Shown: positions 44,957 through 57,900, numbered from the stretch's first letter. The stretch: DNA of 64,000 bases from Blakeslea trispora (GCA_025331445.1 JAIWNE010000041.1:1-64000); one strand, 5' to 3'. Numbers and translations are program-made. Notes: generated from the sequence alone by a model not told the origin.

Positions 44957-47123
44957 TATGATTATTTGTACACTTCATTTAAAAAATATTGGGTCATTTT
45001 TAGAAAATTAAATCATCCAAAAAAAGCATTCAAATAGTACAAAAATAAAAGATGAAATAGTTCATAAATCGAAACATAAAGCAATCAGAGTACTAAAAGA
45101 AATTGGTTCATATATAGTCGTGAGTTATATGATCCAATAAGATACTTTGTAGATTTACTTACATTCAACAACAGGATAGAACAGCCAAAGGAGAACACAC
45201 GAAAGAAGGAAAATACATAGAGAGAGAAAAATTAGCAAATGAACTATAAACAATGAATGCTGTTACTTACCCGAAGTGTATTCTTGTACCCATAGCTCTA
45301 ACTAGGGCGGAAAAGTTTCAAGAAGTAAAAAAAGAAAAGGGAGCAAAGAAAGAAAAGGAGAAACGCGGAGACTTGTGTTTGTTGGTGTTGTTGCTGGCGA
45401 GTTTTGCAGAGGCTACGGAGACAGCTACGACATGGGACATGAGCGCACGGGAAGCTTTCACTGGACAAAACCAGACAAGACAAACAAGACAAACAAGACA
45501 AACAAGACAAACAAGACAAACCAGGGGCAAGGACAGACAAGCAACAAAAAGACTGGTTTCCAAACAGTGAATACTCCTACTTTATGGATGAACGATGGTT
45601 ATCGTCATTAAGTGGGTAACTATCTAGCGACCACCGAACAGAGCCACAAAAGGGTCAGAGGTTCCACTGAATGGGCATAGTCTTAGGGGTAGGAAGGGAC
45701 CACTACCAGGTTGCGGTAGTAGAGGGGAGAACAACCTTTGTTTGTCGCAAGGATTAATAGGGAAAAAAATTAAAGATTCTCTTTTATAGGTTTTCTTTCG
45801 TTCCAAATGTTGCATAAATCTGTTATGATTCATCTGTGAGAAATATCAGATGGGAAGAGTTGCTTCTAGAAATGAAGTTTTGTATATCAACTTATTTAAA
45901 TAAATCAAAGGAAATAGTCATTGAAGTCGGATTATATTCAAGACAAAGAATATTGAGTATTTAGGCTTCGAGCTATGGATTCTTTGCTGTTACCCGTTAA
46001 GCTTTACAGAACTCAAATAGAGCAATCATTGGCAGCAAATTGGTTGAACGAAAAGTGACTAGATAAATTTAATGGACAGAAGAACTACATCGCCTCTGAT
46101 AATAAGCATCTTTAATACATTGCCTTTTAAATTACCCTTGTTGATGGAAAAAGAAAAAGCATCAAATGGTGGCACCTGGGTTAACAGAGAACATCCCATA
46201 AATGGTAGACAATAGGGTGGTTCATTTTAGCACAAATTCCCATCACAAATTTTCCATTGAAATAAGTGTGAGATCGGTGGTTGAATAACCAGCCGATTCT
46301 CTACCGAGAAAGTACAGAAGGATAGCCTGTCGACCGCTAGTTATATCTAAGAGTTTTTGGGCAGAATAAAGGTTGAATTTATTCAATTAAAATATGAAGG
46401 TATTCTGAGTACTGTTTATGTCAGATCTAGAAGGGAGTTTCTAGTAAAGATCAAAAGTGTCCTTGAGACCAATCAGGAAGAGACAATTTAATACCAGATT
46501 CATATTCGCGACAAGTTTTAGAACTGAGATTTGATATTGAAGGAGAGTTAAAAAAGGGGACGAAGTGTACCTACTAGACTATCTTTGCAGAGCTAGTCTT
46601 TTCCTATATGATTAGCAGTAAAGAAACAATTCAATCAAAGTAAAAACATGAACTACAATCTGGGTCACTTGCAAGATCAACATTTGCACTAAATTTTTTT
46701 TAGGAAAATGCTGTATATACTTGATGGTGTCGATTGATCTAGAAATCATTTGAACAAGAGCTGAGGACTCTTATTGGCTGACTTTACGTTTGGAGCAAAA
46801 AAAAAAAAGCTGGTTGCCTCTCATTAATTTATGGCACCCCTATATGGCTTTCCAACCACGCCATATCGTCTCGGCTCTTTGGTCTCTCACCATTCCTCCA
46901 TTTGTCCCAGCCACTACGTTCTTATGTCTTTGCGCCGCCACAGCCAGAGTTATCTGGTGTAGCCACTGGGCTTTCGTTCGTCAGGATATTCCTTTTTCTG
47001 AATCTTTAGTTTTGGCAAAGGTTATTCTATTGCTTTGATTTAACAATAACTTATTTTGTCTTCTTCCGGACACACCTCTCTTTTTGATGTGTGACTCCTC
47101 TCAATTATCCTTTAATAGAGATA
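44957..47123. other. Intergenic stretch with a short tandem repeat
   Basis: About 2.2 kb. Near 45475-45530 the 9-mer ACAAACAAG repeats about five times in tandem. Frames across it (TRQ repeats on plus, LSC/LVC repeats on minus) are repeat artefacts. A plus-strand frame at 46790-47038 (82 codons, hydrophobic, ALWSLTIPPFVPATTFLCLC) lies 80 bp before the transposon and could be part of a gene it interrupted, but nothing identifies it. No other feature is seen. Confidence 0.4.
45475..45530. repeat. Tandem 9-mer ACAAACAAG, about five copies
   Basis: The run AGACAAACAAGACAAACAAGAC continues for about 55 bp with an exact 9-bp period, then degrades (AGACAAACCAGG). It is a minisatellite-like repeat with open frames on both strands by chance. 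Confidence 0.8.
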
Positions 47124-48820
47124 TATTCAAAAAGTTTCGCCCCGAAAATTGACCTTTTTTGTTGTTGTTGTGACTACACCATGAGGAATGTGTTTACAGG
47201 GTTAAGAATACCATGGTTGAAAAGAACTCTTCTTTCTCTTTCATCTTATTATAAGCAAAATAATTACGAAATGTTTTTTCCTAAAACCATCTTAGATTCC
47301 CGTGAATTCACTGATGAAACTTATGTCCTTTTGAGTCGCATGTACGATGTAATCGTCAACAAGAAACTCTCAGATCGTAAGTCTAGAAATCTAGACCGCC
47401 GAGTTCTTTTTTGCAAGCTTCTTGACATCACAACACACGCGGCAAAAAAAGCAATTGCCCTATTCAATGGCAATTCGGAACCTTCCGAAAAGAAGACCAT
47501 GGGTCGTCCTCGTCGTCAACTTACGTCGGAATATAGTTCTGCCGTTCAAGATATCATCGAAGAAAACAATCAGATTGGATATCCAAACACTGTAAAATCT
47601 ACAGCAAAAGCATCGAAAGACTCTTACCAGATTGATGTGTCTCATCAAGTTCTTTTGAGAGATCTTCATACTCTAAACTTGAGATATAAGAAAGGTGAAA
47701 GAAGAAATATAAACCATGATGCTTCACAAAATATCAGTTACCGTTATGTGTATGTCGATCAAAGACTTCAGAACTTGAATGGTAACTGTCAACCAATTAT
47801 GCCAGAAGTATTCCTTGATGAATCCTATTGTCACCTGGATCATCATGCTCAAAAGACTTGGACTACTGTCGATGGCATTGTGAATGAGGTTGGACGAAAG
47901 CCAATGATGGTGATCTTTGCTGCCTTCATTGTGTTCAAAAGAGACAGAAGATGCAATGCCAAAGTTATCGAAGACAGCGTAACAGTATGGCCAGTTAATG
48001 GGGGTAAGGATGTGAACCCCGATTACCATGGACACTTCACATCTGAGAAGTTTGAGCAGCTGTTTGAGAGATTGTGCCAATGCTTGTTGAGTATGGTAGC
48101 TGTACCATCCATATGGATGGTGCATCCTACCACAAGCGTCGAATCAACCCTGTGCCCACCTCAGCAGATAGAAAAGAAGCTATACAGCAGTGGCTCCTAA
48201 ACGAAGGATATTTAGAGGTGGATGAGGAGGGTGCTATTCCAAAAATGACCAAAGCAGCTCTTTGGGCAATGGTCAAAGGCTTACATATAACGCCAGTATA
48301 TGCCTGTTATGATATCGCCAGGCAATACAACCACAAGCTGGAAATTACACCACCATATCACTGCGAGCTGCAACCTATAGAAAAGGTATGGTCAATAGTG
48401 AAGACACCTATCAGCTTTGACCCAGATTTAAATGAAACTGCCAAAAAACTCAAAAAAAAACTGGACAACAGCTTAAAGAATGTACCAGAAGAAAGTCTTC
48501 TTTCGCTTTGGAAAGATTGTGTCAACAAGGCAAAGGAGTACAAAGACGAGTTTTTGAGAAACAATCTCACAATCGAGCCAGAAGAAGAAAAGGATGATGC
48601 TGAAATGGCTTCTTCCTGAGTTTAAACTTGTTTATAAATTATCAATATTTTTAAAAACCATGTTTTTATAATAGCTTGAGCTAAAGTTGTTCAATTTTAA
48701 TAAAATCTACATCAAACGAAATGGCGACTTTTTTCTGAGTGAATGGTACTACTTTCATGAATTTCTGATCACTACAACTTGAGAAAATGAAAGTGGACCC
48801 AAGGCGAAACATTTTGAATA
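47124..48820 (+). mobile_element. IS630/Tc1-mariner-type transposon, 1.7 kb
   Basis: Inverted ends TATTCAAAAAGTTTCGCC (47124) and, read inward on the minus strand, TATTCAAAATGTTTCGCC (from 48820) differ at one base and are flanked by TA dinucleotides, as expected for TA-targeting Tc1/mariner elements. The match extends two bases outward on each side (GATATATTC), which may reflect a palindromic target. One transposase gene fills the interior. Confidence 0.85.
47181..48619 (+). pseudogene. IS630/Tc1-like DDE transposase, one frameshift
   Basis: A start at 47181 (MRNVFTGLRIPW) lies 57 bp inside the left inverted repeat. Residues 95-200 hold a helix-turn-helix DNA-binding region. The DDE core reads EVFLDESYCHLDHH (first Asp), TIHMDGASYHKRR (second Asp) and PYHCELQPIEKVWSIVK (Glu). 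The frame changes by one near 48075: upstream it runs FEQLFERLCQ, downstream MLVEYGSCTIHMDG in the next frame, with no room for an intron. All three catalytic acidic residues survive, so a single-base indel, or a sequencing error, is the only visible defect. The C-terminus is acidic (EPEEEKDDAEMASS). It differs clearly from the element at 26048-27945. Confidence 0.85.
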
Positions 48821-49848
48821 TATCAGTTAATATATTAAAATGATCAGGTGTCCTAGAAAACAGTCACCACCCACTCAAATTTGAGTTGTAAAAAACAGTC
48901 ACTTGAAATCAAACTTCAATCATGCATAAATAATGAGCTTCAAGCAGCAACAAATTATGAGCTATAAACCAGCTGGGGGAGGATTGTTCCTCCCCCTCAC
49001 GCGAAGCCAGTATGGTCCTTTCAACACTCAGTATACTAGAAACATTGCAAGAGAATTAAGTAATGAACCTTCTATGAGGTTTGATTGCGGCTAAATGAGA
49101 TGTGTTTGCTATCATTGTGCTCCTTTCATGTAAATTAGGGAAAGATTTTTTGGCAGTAATAAAATTCAAACTATGTTATTCTAAGGGTAAGTCAATTTTA
49201 AGTTCTTTGCAACCAGAACCACTATAAGTTGCAAATCTTCTCAAACGAGCGCTGGCCCTTCCAAAGAGTTTCAAAGTGTATTAGAACATAGATTTACTTT
49301 TTGTGCTTCACTTCAGTTGTTGCAAGCCTTGATCTGTACTTAGGTATTAATTGATTTGGTTCCTACACTTTCCAAACTTAGGATAGTCCATATCATTCAA
49401 TCGAATTTGCTATTCCCTTAGATAATTCGAGTCCTAAGTTTAGGTGGATTTTTATTTTTGAAAGCAAGCATGGATTGTTGCTTTTGAAAGACTCATTCAT
49501 ATTTGATCCCATCTAACTTAGCTATGAACCAATTATTAGGATAAGCTCAAGTCTTTTTCGCTGCCCCGGGACACATGTTTTTTTTTTTACCAAAGCGACG
49601 GTTTGAAATGCACGAAGCGCAGCGAAGGGGTTATTTTATACCATAGCGAAGGTTCAAAAAAAATATGGGTGGGGCCTAAACATTGATCTTCTCATCGGAT
49701 TAGTTGGCCTGCGGCAGCACGAGCATGTTGCAAAGCGAAGCGTTCTGAACCATAATGAAGGTCAAGAAAATTAACCGAAGCGCAGCGGAGGTGCTAATTT
49801 TATTACCGCAATGGAGGTTTAGATTTTAAGATGCTCGTTTATTAATTT
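48821..49848. repeat. Intergenic stretch with GAAGCGCAGCG repeats
   Basis: About 1 kb. At 49600-49830 two units of about 50 bp resemble each other: CGAAGCGCAGCGAAGGGGTTATTTTATACCATAGCGAAGG and CGAAGCGCAGCGGAGGTGCTAATTTTATTACCGCAATGGAGG. Related fragments lie between (GCAAAGCGAAGCGTTCTGAACCATAATGAAGG). They are GC-richer than their surroundings and lie 20-250 bp upstream of the RBM48 start. A small inverted repeat (CTGGGGGAGGATTGTTCCTCCCCCT) sits near 48970-48999. No gene is seen. Confidence 0.55.
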
Positions 49849-50403
49849 ATGGCAACAACACGACCTGAATACCGCGATCCAAAAAGACCAAGAGCCGTAT
49901 GCGTTTATACAATAGCTCAAGAGTCTCGTTATTTGGTTATCGAGAATATACCTCACTTGGGCGTAGTTGATCAACTTGTCCAATTATGTCATAGTTTTGG
50001 CTTGATCGAGTCTCATCGCACTTTAGACGAACATCCAGCTAGTACAGAACATACCGATGTTGTGTTGATAGAGTATGCTCATATTGCCTCAGCAAGAATA
50101 GCCAAGCGAAAACTAGACGATAAGCCCTTCTTCACTCAGTTGCTACGTGTACACTATGCACCAGCATATGAGACACTGCAAGACTTGCGTGATAAATTCC
50201 AGGATCGATACCAAGCCGTACATCGTCGATTGGCTTTTGCCTTTCTTGAGCACAAACCAAAGAATAAGAAGAGAAGGAGCATTACAAGGAAAGAAGAGAC
50301 GTTTGCGTATGGTCCAGTGACAAAACCATCTCAAGCCAAACGACAACCAGATCCACCTCGACCAAACAATCAGCCTACTGTAAAGAAGCGAAGACGTATC
50401 TAG
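49849..50403 (+). CDS. RBM48: RBM48-like RNA-binding protein (minor spliceosome)
   Basis: A single exon encodes 184 residues. An RRM spans about residues 17-110: VCVYTIAQESRYLVIENIPHLG (RNP2-like strand), LIEYAHIASARIAKRKLDDKPFF (RNP1-like region), then LRVHYAPAYETLQDLRDKFQDR, the characteristic RBM48 extension just after the RRM. The C-terminus is Lys/Arg-rich (KPKNKKRRS, VKKRRRI), a likely nuclear signal. In plants and animals RBM48 works with ARMC7 in splicing of U12-type introns, so this gene suggests that the host retains a minor spliceosome. No introns or breaks are seen. The length is short relative to animal homologs. Confidence 0.85.
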   Translation: MATTRPEYRDPKRPRAVCVYTIAQESRYLVIENIPHLGVVDQLVQLCHSFGLIESHRTLDEHPASTEHTDVVLIEYAHIASARIAKRKLDDKPFFTQLLRVHYAPAYETLQDLRDKFQDRYQAVHRRLAFAFLEHKPKNKKRRSITRKEETFAYGPVTKPSQAKRQPDPPRPNNQPTVKKRRRI

Positions 50404-52425
50404 TAGGCACTTTTTTTTTACTCTATTGCTGAACCGTTAGGTATAGCTGTGAATGTCAGATCATTTCTTTTCTTGAATACGCTATCGTATCGTCAGCTTT
50501 CTTTTCTCCCGAGATGTCAGTTGATCCGGACCACAGTACCCAAAGGTTTTACATGTATTGCTAAGCATGGACCATGTAGACTAAATTCAAAGTCAAAGGG
50601 TAGATAACTAAGTATAGAAAATAGGACGGACAAGTAAATCTAAAGATTACTACAATCTAATGATGATGATGCCATGTTAATGGATTCCATTTCTCAACCA
50701 ATATATCGTACCAGCAAAGAAAAACAAAAAAGAGGGTGTCGTTGTACATAAAGCCATCCCTACTACCTTTGCTCCTGCTTGTTCTATATGACTGATGCTG
50801 GTTTTCGAATTTGTTGTATTGTTCATATGATATAAAGATAACATTATATCATCTTCGCTTTGCTTCTTACCCTCGGATCTCTCGAAAAACGAATATGTAA
50901 CATGATCAGTTCAGTTCTTCTTTTCTTTCTTGTTTTGCCAGGACAAGATAAACATGGATTGTGAGAATTCCTTTGATGAGATGAAAGTCAAGGTCTGTGA
51001 GTGGATTCAGCCCATGTCTTCAGGTTTTGTTTGGGTAATATACTGACTGTATCTTTAGTTAATTTGATGATCATAAGGAACAATGCTGCACGATAAGTTG
51101 CTTGTGTATAGTGCAATAGAGCATTAGTCTTATCTACACTGTGTCCACCTATGCTTCTTTATTCTTCATATTTCATTGTTGTCTACAAAATTTGCAAAAT
51201 AAAATTTTGAGGTTTCGTTTCTTTTTCTAATTCTTTTGTCTGACCATTCCCCCACCACCATTGAAAGTTACTTGCTAACAATAATAGTCACTTCCGTTTG
51301 ATTAAGAAGTTGTGTAGCGAAGACAACCGACGCGCAAAAGTGCGAGAACGGGTGCAACCTTTCTACATTAAAGTTCTTTGACTTTGGCCCTTGCTTGAAG
51401 CATACAACACATGTGCAACGCATGGTAGCTGAAAAACAAACTGATTTGTCAGGCTGATTTTAAAGGTAAAGTTAGAAATAGAACTTTAATTGAACCTTGA
51501 TAGAACAATGAGTTCCACTTTGATTCACGAGAGTCTAGAGCAGGATATCTCTGTCAATTAAAAATATTTTGGATGTCTTTTTTAGATTATAGACCAAAAC
51601 TAGCTTGGTCCTGAATAGCACTAGACTGTTTGATTTAGAAATAAACAAAAAAAATGGATTGTAAAACATGGTGTTACAATTACTATTGTTCCACCATTAA
51701 TTGTTTAAATGTAACTAATTGTAAATGTATGATTAGTGAGTTATTATACTATGTGGCCATAGGCTTATTGAATATATTTTACTACCTTTGTTCTTTGCTT
51801 ACTCTTTAGTCAGTTCCATTCTGATTTGTTAAATAAGGTGTTACTAGGTCCCAGCATTTTTTTTTGGAATTTTGTATCAATCATCACATGAAGTAATGTA
51901 TAAAGAAATTGACCGAAAATAGATGTATTTTCTCTTCAGAGTACATTTGTTCCACGTGTAAGGCAATTCCAATCATTGTTTAAAGAAACAAAAAAAAGTT
52001 CAGGTACAAAGCATTGATTTGTGTAATGCATGGGACAAACAGATTCTTTTTATTTGCAAGATGTCAAAATCAGGACATATATTAATAACAAGCCGTTTTC
52101 ACACAGCCATTTGCACAACACTTGAGTTTTAGCTTGTAGTTTCTGAGACAAGGTATATCTTAAGAGAGAAAAAGCAATTGCTCAGTCAAAGGGGAATAAA
52201 GAGCGACTAGCAAAGAAGCCTTAATTTGTTTAATGGCTTATAAGGCCTAGACTAGAGTATGAAAAGAATGAGTACACTTGTATCCCTATTCTGAATGCTT
52301 GGGTATAAATCACAGTTTACTACAAACACACAAAGCATAAATGCCAAAAAGAAGTTATCCTTTGTCTTAAAAAAAATAGCCTTTTCTTTCGTTTATTTCT
52401 CACTTAAGTTAATTTTGTTTGTTCC
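50404..52425. other. Intergenic, no gene seen
   Basis: Two kilobases without a supported gene. Short frames lack motifs and splice structure. The stretch before 52426 is T-rich with a CTTTTCTTTCG tract typical of fungal promoters. No inverted repeats, tandem arrays or RNA-gene boxes were recognised. Confidence 0.45.
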
Positions 52426-53526
52426 ATGTTTGCCAATTACGATTTAATCGCTGATGAAAAGAAAGAATATGATGAAGAATATATGCTTGGTAGCTCCTCT
52501 TTAAGCTCTAGCGATAATGAAGGAGATAGCACAAGGATACCTCATCGTGTGTTATTGGAAGGCGTTAAAGAGCATGTGGAGCAACACTTTGACCGGCCAG
52601 AACTTATCCGAGATTGTATACTAGGACTTTCGGATGGACTGACAGTTCCATTTGCACTTGCAGCTGGTCTATCAAGTTTAGGTGATAGTCGCATTGTTAT
52701 TTATGGTGGTTTGGCAGGTAAGCATATCCATTTCATCTTTTTTTAAAGAGAGAAATTGCAATGGATTTAGAAAGAGAAAAGCTCACTGTTACTTCCATTC
52801 CAATTTCATAGAGCTGGTTTCTGGTGCCATCTCAATGGGATTAGGTGGCTATTTAGCTGCAAAATCAGAAGCAGATCATTATTATACAGAACGTGAACGA
52901 GAAGGTTAGAAAGTTTCTTATTGTTGTTTCGGGTTGTGTACTCATCTCTTTTTTCTTATTCTCTCTACTTTAGCAAGAGAAGTAGAGCTTTATCCAAAAG
53001 AAGAAGAAGAAGAAATTGTAGAGCTGTTTGAACCTTATGGATTGGATCGAGAATCTATGGAGCCTATGATGGTTCGCTTTAGACAAAACTCTGAAAAGTT
53101 TGTAGACTTTATGATGCGCTTTGAACTTAATCTTGAATTACCTAATCCAAACCAAAGCTGGGTAAGTCTAGTTTGAATCACAAGAGGAGGGGGTGGAGAA
53201 AGAGGAAAAGAAGATAAATCTGACTTACATAACAACATGAGCAGATTTCTGCTTTAACAATTGGGTCATCTTATTTAATAGGCGGTACCATTCCATTGCT
53301 TCCTTATCTATTCATGCAAGATGTGACCAATGCACTTTATACGTCCTTTTTGGTTACCTCGCTTACATTGTTTTGTTTTGGATATTTGAAAAGTATTTAT
53401 CTAAGGCCTAAACAAGCATTTATTGGAGCAGTCCAAACGTTACTCATTGGTGCTGTAGCAGCAGCTTCAAGCTACGGTATTGTAGCATTTGTAAATCGAG
53501 CAGGCGAAGGTAGAGTCACAATCTAG
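52426..53526 (+). CDS. CCC1: Vacuolar iron/manganese transporter Ccc1 (VIT family)
   Basis: Four exons (52426-52717, 52812-52904, 52974-53161, 53245-53526), phases consistent, give 284 residues. An acidic Ser-rich leader precedes LIRDCILGLSDGLTVPFALAAGLSSLG (first membrane segment, with the VIT signature Asp) and VSGAISMGLGGYLAAKSEADHYYTERE (second segment plus the metal-binding region). A Glu-rich cytosolic helical domain follows (EEEEEIVELFEPYG, MMRFELNLELP). Three more membrane segments come at the C-terminus (SYLIGGTIPLLPYLF, LVTSLTLFCFGYLK, AVQTLLIGAVAAASSYG). VIT/Ccc1 proteins exchange Fe2+/Mn2+ for protons across the vacuole membrane and store metal there. Length and the five-helix layout fit the family. 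Confidence 0.93.
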
Positions 53527-54955
53527 AATTCATATCGTCTTTCCCTTTTTTTCCTTATTTTCTTAAAGCATTAAATGAACATAGTATGAAAAAAGGGTTC
53601 ATATATAGTTTGTTGTCTTCTTTTTCTTTTACTTTTGTATTTTTCGGCAATTAAGAGACGAAATTTAAGAAATCTTTTAAGTAAAATAAGAGAAAATCAA
53701 ACAGCAGAACAAGAGAAAAAAGAGGTGATTAGTAAAAGGCTTAAGCTTATTACATCTTTTTCTTCAAGTCGAAGCATCTTTCAAAGAGTCTGAAACAATG
53801 ATGAATCCAATCCACACAATCTTTTCTGGTTACCTTGGAGCAGGCATCCATGATTCTGGGCGTAAGTCTCCCCAGTTCTAAAAGGCTTTCTTTTGGCATT
53901 ATGCTTGATTTTTGACCAAAATAGTTCAAGAAAGTTTAGAAATGATGAAAGATCTAAGCATTTATAACCTCTGCTGTTTATCAAGTTTCTTGTTGCAGCA
54001 GGTATTTCGTCTTTGAGTTTCGGTTTCTGAGATCCTTTGCTTGCATGCCACGAACTAGAGCTTCTAATTAACAGTACTTCTTTTGTTCTTCTTGATGCAA
54101 TTTTTATACCTCATTGTTAGAAAGAGAACAGAATCAACAGAATAGGTGTAGATTCAAATTAATTGCCATGAATTGCAATCGCTTGAACATAATTAGAGGA
54201 ATATGTTTATATTTCAAATGAGAAACAAATAAAAAAGAGTGTAAAGAAACTCAATAATTTGAAGGACAATAGATAGTGGTTGTCAATTAGCAATCAATAC
54301 CTTTGTTCGTCTGGACGAAGCACTTATTCGAATGACAAGCAATGTCTCCGAAAGGCTCTTGAAGTATCGCTTTTGTTGATGTTTGTCATAACCACAGCAT
54401 AAACTGTATGGACTGTATTGATTATGTGTTGAATAAGCTTAATTGATCTTCTCATACTCAGTGTAAGTCAATGACTATTGCTTATATGTTGAAATATCAA
54501 AGGCAAAGACCTTTTATCTATTGTACGCAATGTATTATTGTGTCGAGGAAATGAGAAAAAACGTGTAAGCTTCATACAATACAAAATAAACCCAAAATGT
54601 ACTGATGATGTCCAGAATAAGAAAAATACACAAATAAGTACAAAAGAGGTTCTTTTTGATCGTCTAGGATGCAAACTTCAAAGTTGATTTTCTCTAGTGC
54701 ATCTATAAAATCTATAGTGCAATCCTCATCGCACAGCTCGCAATAGAGCATGCAGATCGCCTTCTCGCATGTTATCATTCCCATGAGTATTCAAAGAGAC
54801 GACGCAAACGATAGCGTCTACTGAGTCTAAATAAAAAGGACAACATCATGCCAGCAGAGGGTCTTCGTAAGATAGTTGGTTTACCATTTTCTCTTTAATA
54901 TTATTTATTTACAACACAACAGAATCTTATTTTTTTTTTTTATTTACATCTAATT
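53527..54955. other. Intergenic, no gene seen
   Basis: About 1.4 kb between CCC1 and the convergent TICRR gene. Frames at 53781-53984 and 54468-54784 (minus) show no motif or splicing context. Nothing else is recognised. Confidence 0.45.
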
Positions 54956-57900
54956 CTATATTAAAGGTACACTGTGTTCTTCATCCGAATCAGAATCATC
55001 CTCTTCACCGATCATATAAGGCTGCCCAAAGCTTAGAGGCATCAAACCCCCTCCCATTACTTCATCACTTTCTTCATTAAAAAGATCATCAATGGTAGCT
55101 CCTCGTTTGATTCCTGGACGATGAGGTGATACAGTAGCTGTTGAAGCTTGACTGCTGGCTGTAAAGAATGGATTGTTGTCATTTTGACTACTCACAGGAC
55201 TATCATTTAAAGCATCCTCAAAGAAAATGCCTGAAGATTGCCTTGATTTCACAGAAAAATCATCTTCTTTTGCTCTCTCCTGCTCAAATAGATTTTGTAA
55301 GCGCATTGTTAGATTTCGTCCTAGATTTGGTATAGGTTGAGAGCGATCGACACGATCTCTTTCACGCCTAGCAGCCGTACGAGGTGTACAAGGTGTTTTT
55401 GTTGCTTCGTCTGGTAACTCGTTTAATTCGCCGGAAAGGCTATTCTCTGAATTCTCTCGTCGATGAGGAGTTCGATCCATCATTATTTTTCTGAAACGCA
55501 AAGGCGTACTTTCGGGAGTCTTTGGTATTTGACTTGATTCGTTATTCTTGTCCGTACGATTTGATGGTGACTATACAGATCAATTTTTTTTTAGTAAGAA
55601 TGATAATAAGATATGTGTTTTTGTTGCCATCACATACAGGACATGTCTCTGAAAAGTCTGCAAATAAATTCGTTCCCAAGTATCGATTCATGGATGTGCG
55701 TGGTGTGGTCTCTTCCGTGTTTGGTATATTGTTGCTTCTTCTCAAGATTACTGTGCCTGTCGTTTCTTGCTGTGACGAAAGCATGGATGGTTCGGTCTTT
55801 TTCTTCTTTTGTTTCTTGGCTGCTTGCGCACTTGAAGTAAAACTACCAGATCGTTTCATTGTAGGCCTACCGTTCAATGCAGATCGATTGACTTTGGCAA
55901 TGGCTGCCTGAGCTGCCTCACCATGAAGTGTTTCAGTACTGATTGGTACACTAGCCTTCACATCCACAGTACGCTTAAGAAACATGTCAAGTGTATTACT
56001 GTTTGACTTTTTTAATTTGACAGGTGCAAAAGTTTTTGATGTAGATAGTTGAGATGAAGTGGAAGGTAACAGAGTCTTTAAATGCATCTTTTTCACTGTA
56101 TGACTTGAGTGATGAGCAGGTAAGATATCTTGTATACAAAACAAAAAATAAATAAGTGAATAAAATAAATACAAGCAGATAGCATAGCTTTTTCTTTTCT
56201 TTTCTTTTTTTTTACCTGGCATTGTTCGTTTTTGCTGTCGGTGTGTCTTATTTTTGGAAGATGCCGTGGTATTATCAACTGCAAATTTGAAATTGACAAC
56301 ATCTAGGTTTGTCACATCGTCCTCCAGATCAGAGGAGCCAGAAGAAGTCATTTCATCTGTACCTGACAATTCTTTGAACTTTTGAAGTAGATCAGGCAAT
56401 TGTTCAAACCTAAAGAAGCCCATCAACCCTACAGTCCAAGACAGTTCAATAAACAAAAAAAAGGGAAAAAAGGTTACCTCTTTTCTAGTAATGTCATAAA
56501 TGCATGGTCACTTAAGTCGCAAGGATCCCGTCTCTTGACTGCTTGAGGTCCTTCTTCAGAGTCTAGCTCACTCAGGAATCTACCAAGATCATGCATGGTA
56601 AGTGTAACAACCACCTTTTGAAAGAAATCCTCAGCAGATGAAATTGGATCTCGTTCAAGCTGACTGTTTGGTAGCTTAAGCATCAATCTACAGATAAAGC
56701 AATAAAGAATCACTTGAATTTGGGCTCTAGTACATAAAAAAAAATACATATTAAAATCGAAATAAGATACCATCTGTTGCTTTCATCAACATACTCTCTG
56801 GTTTTGACTGTGAGACACATTAGCTTTTCAGATCTAGCGTTTGATTGAAACCGAGTCTTTACTTGTTGCCACCATGCTTGTTGAAAAGATTGTTCAAGCA
56901 TCTTCGTGCTCTCATTTTCAGTAGGCTGAGATACACCATTTTTGTATTTTGCTTCTAAATCCTCCAAAGTAGAAGTGTATTTAAACAAAGTGTCTATAAT
57001 TTCTTGTATTGTATGATTACGACTTAGGTTATTGAGCCATCTCTTGACTGTATGTATCATATTTTCTATAGTGTACTAATAGACAACATGAGCTCTCTTT
57101 TTTCTTGCTTAGAGTGATGTTGAACATTACCTTTTGAGTATAGATAGACTCAAAGTATAACTCCTCTAATGCTTTTTCCAACATATCTATATCGGATGGG
57201 AACATAGCCTTCTTCTTGCCTCCAGCTGCTTGAGGTTTGATTTCTTTCTGAACTGAAATGCTGAGCCTTTGCTTCTTTAATTTTGCGGCACTGGGTACAA
57301 CAATGGTTTGCTTGATGATATCAGGTAGTTTTTTTATCTTATAAGAAACATTTTCTTCAGTCAGACGTTCAGTTGGCAAAGTAAGAGGTAAGGTCACACC
57401 TGTCAAGCGATGAGAACCAAGAGGATAATCAGCGGTATTCACTGAGGTATTGCTTGAGATGTTAAGAAGATCTTTATCAATATATCGAACAAAAGCTGCT
57501 CCTTGAGAATAAGGCTCAATGCAAACCTTTTGGTCCTGAACATGGTCCTCAAAACCTTCTAGAGGTATTAATTCAGCAATCATGACAGACTGTGTATGAA
57601 ACAATTCACTGAGGTAATCTTTATAAGCACAAGATGGATCTTCCATGTCGTGCGTTAAAACATAGCTGCCTAAAGGTGATTCAGAAAGTAACCAATCAGG
57701 TGAAAATTGAGATACATGGCATGTCTGAAGTACTCGCATTTCTGAGACAAACATCAAGCGAGACACTCTATCTGATGGCACAATTTCATGCACTGAAGGA
57801 TAGAGCACCATCCCATCGAGTGATGCCTTGGGCATATTCAAAGTACCTCTCCAGACGGGTGTTGTAGTGATAGATCCCGGAACTGCCAACAAGCTGTGTA

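Noticed and set aside
45298..45563. Frames with LSC, LVC or TRQ repeats as a repeat-containing protein
   Set aside because: Caused by a 9-bp tandem repeat that is open in several frames on both strands; flanking codons show no coding character.
46790..47038. Hydrophobic 82-codon frame as a membrane-protein gene
   Set aside because: No homology recognised and no clear splice partner; kept only as a note because the transposon at 47124 could have interrupted it.
48970..49000. GGGGGAGGATTGTTCCTCCCCC hairpin as a terminator
   Set aside because: A short inverted repeat without a gene ending nearby; rho-independent terminators are not expected in a fungal nuclear genome.
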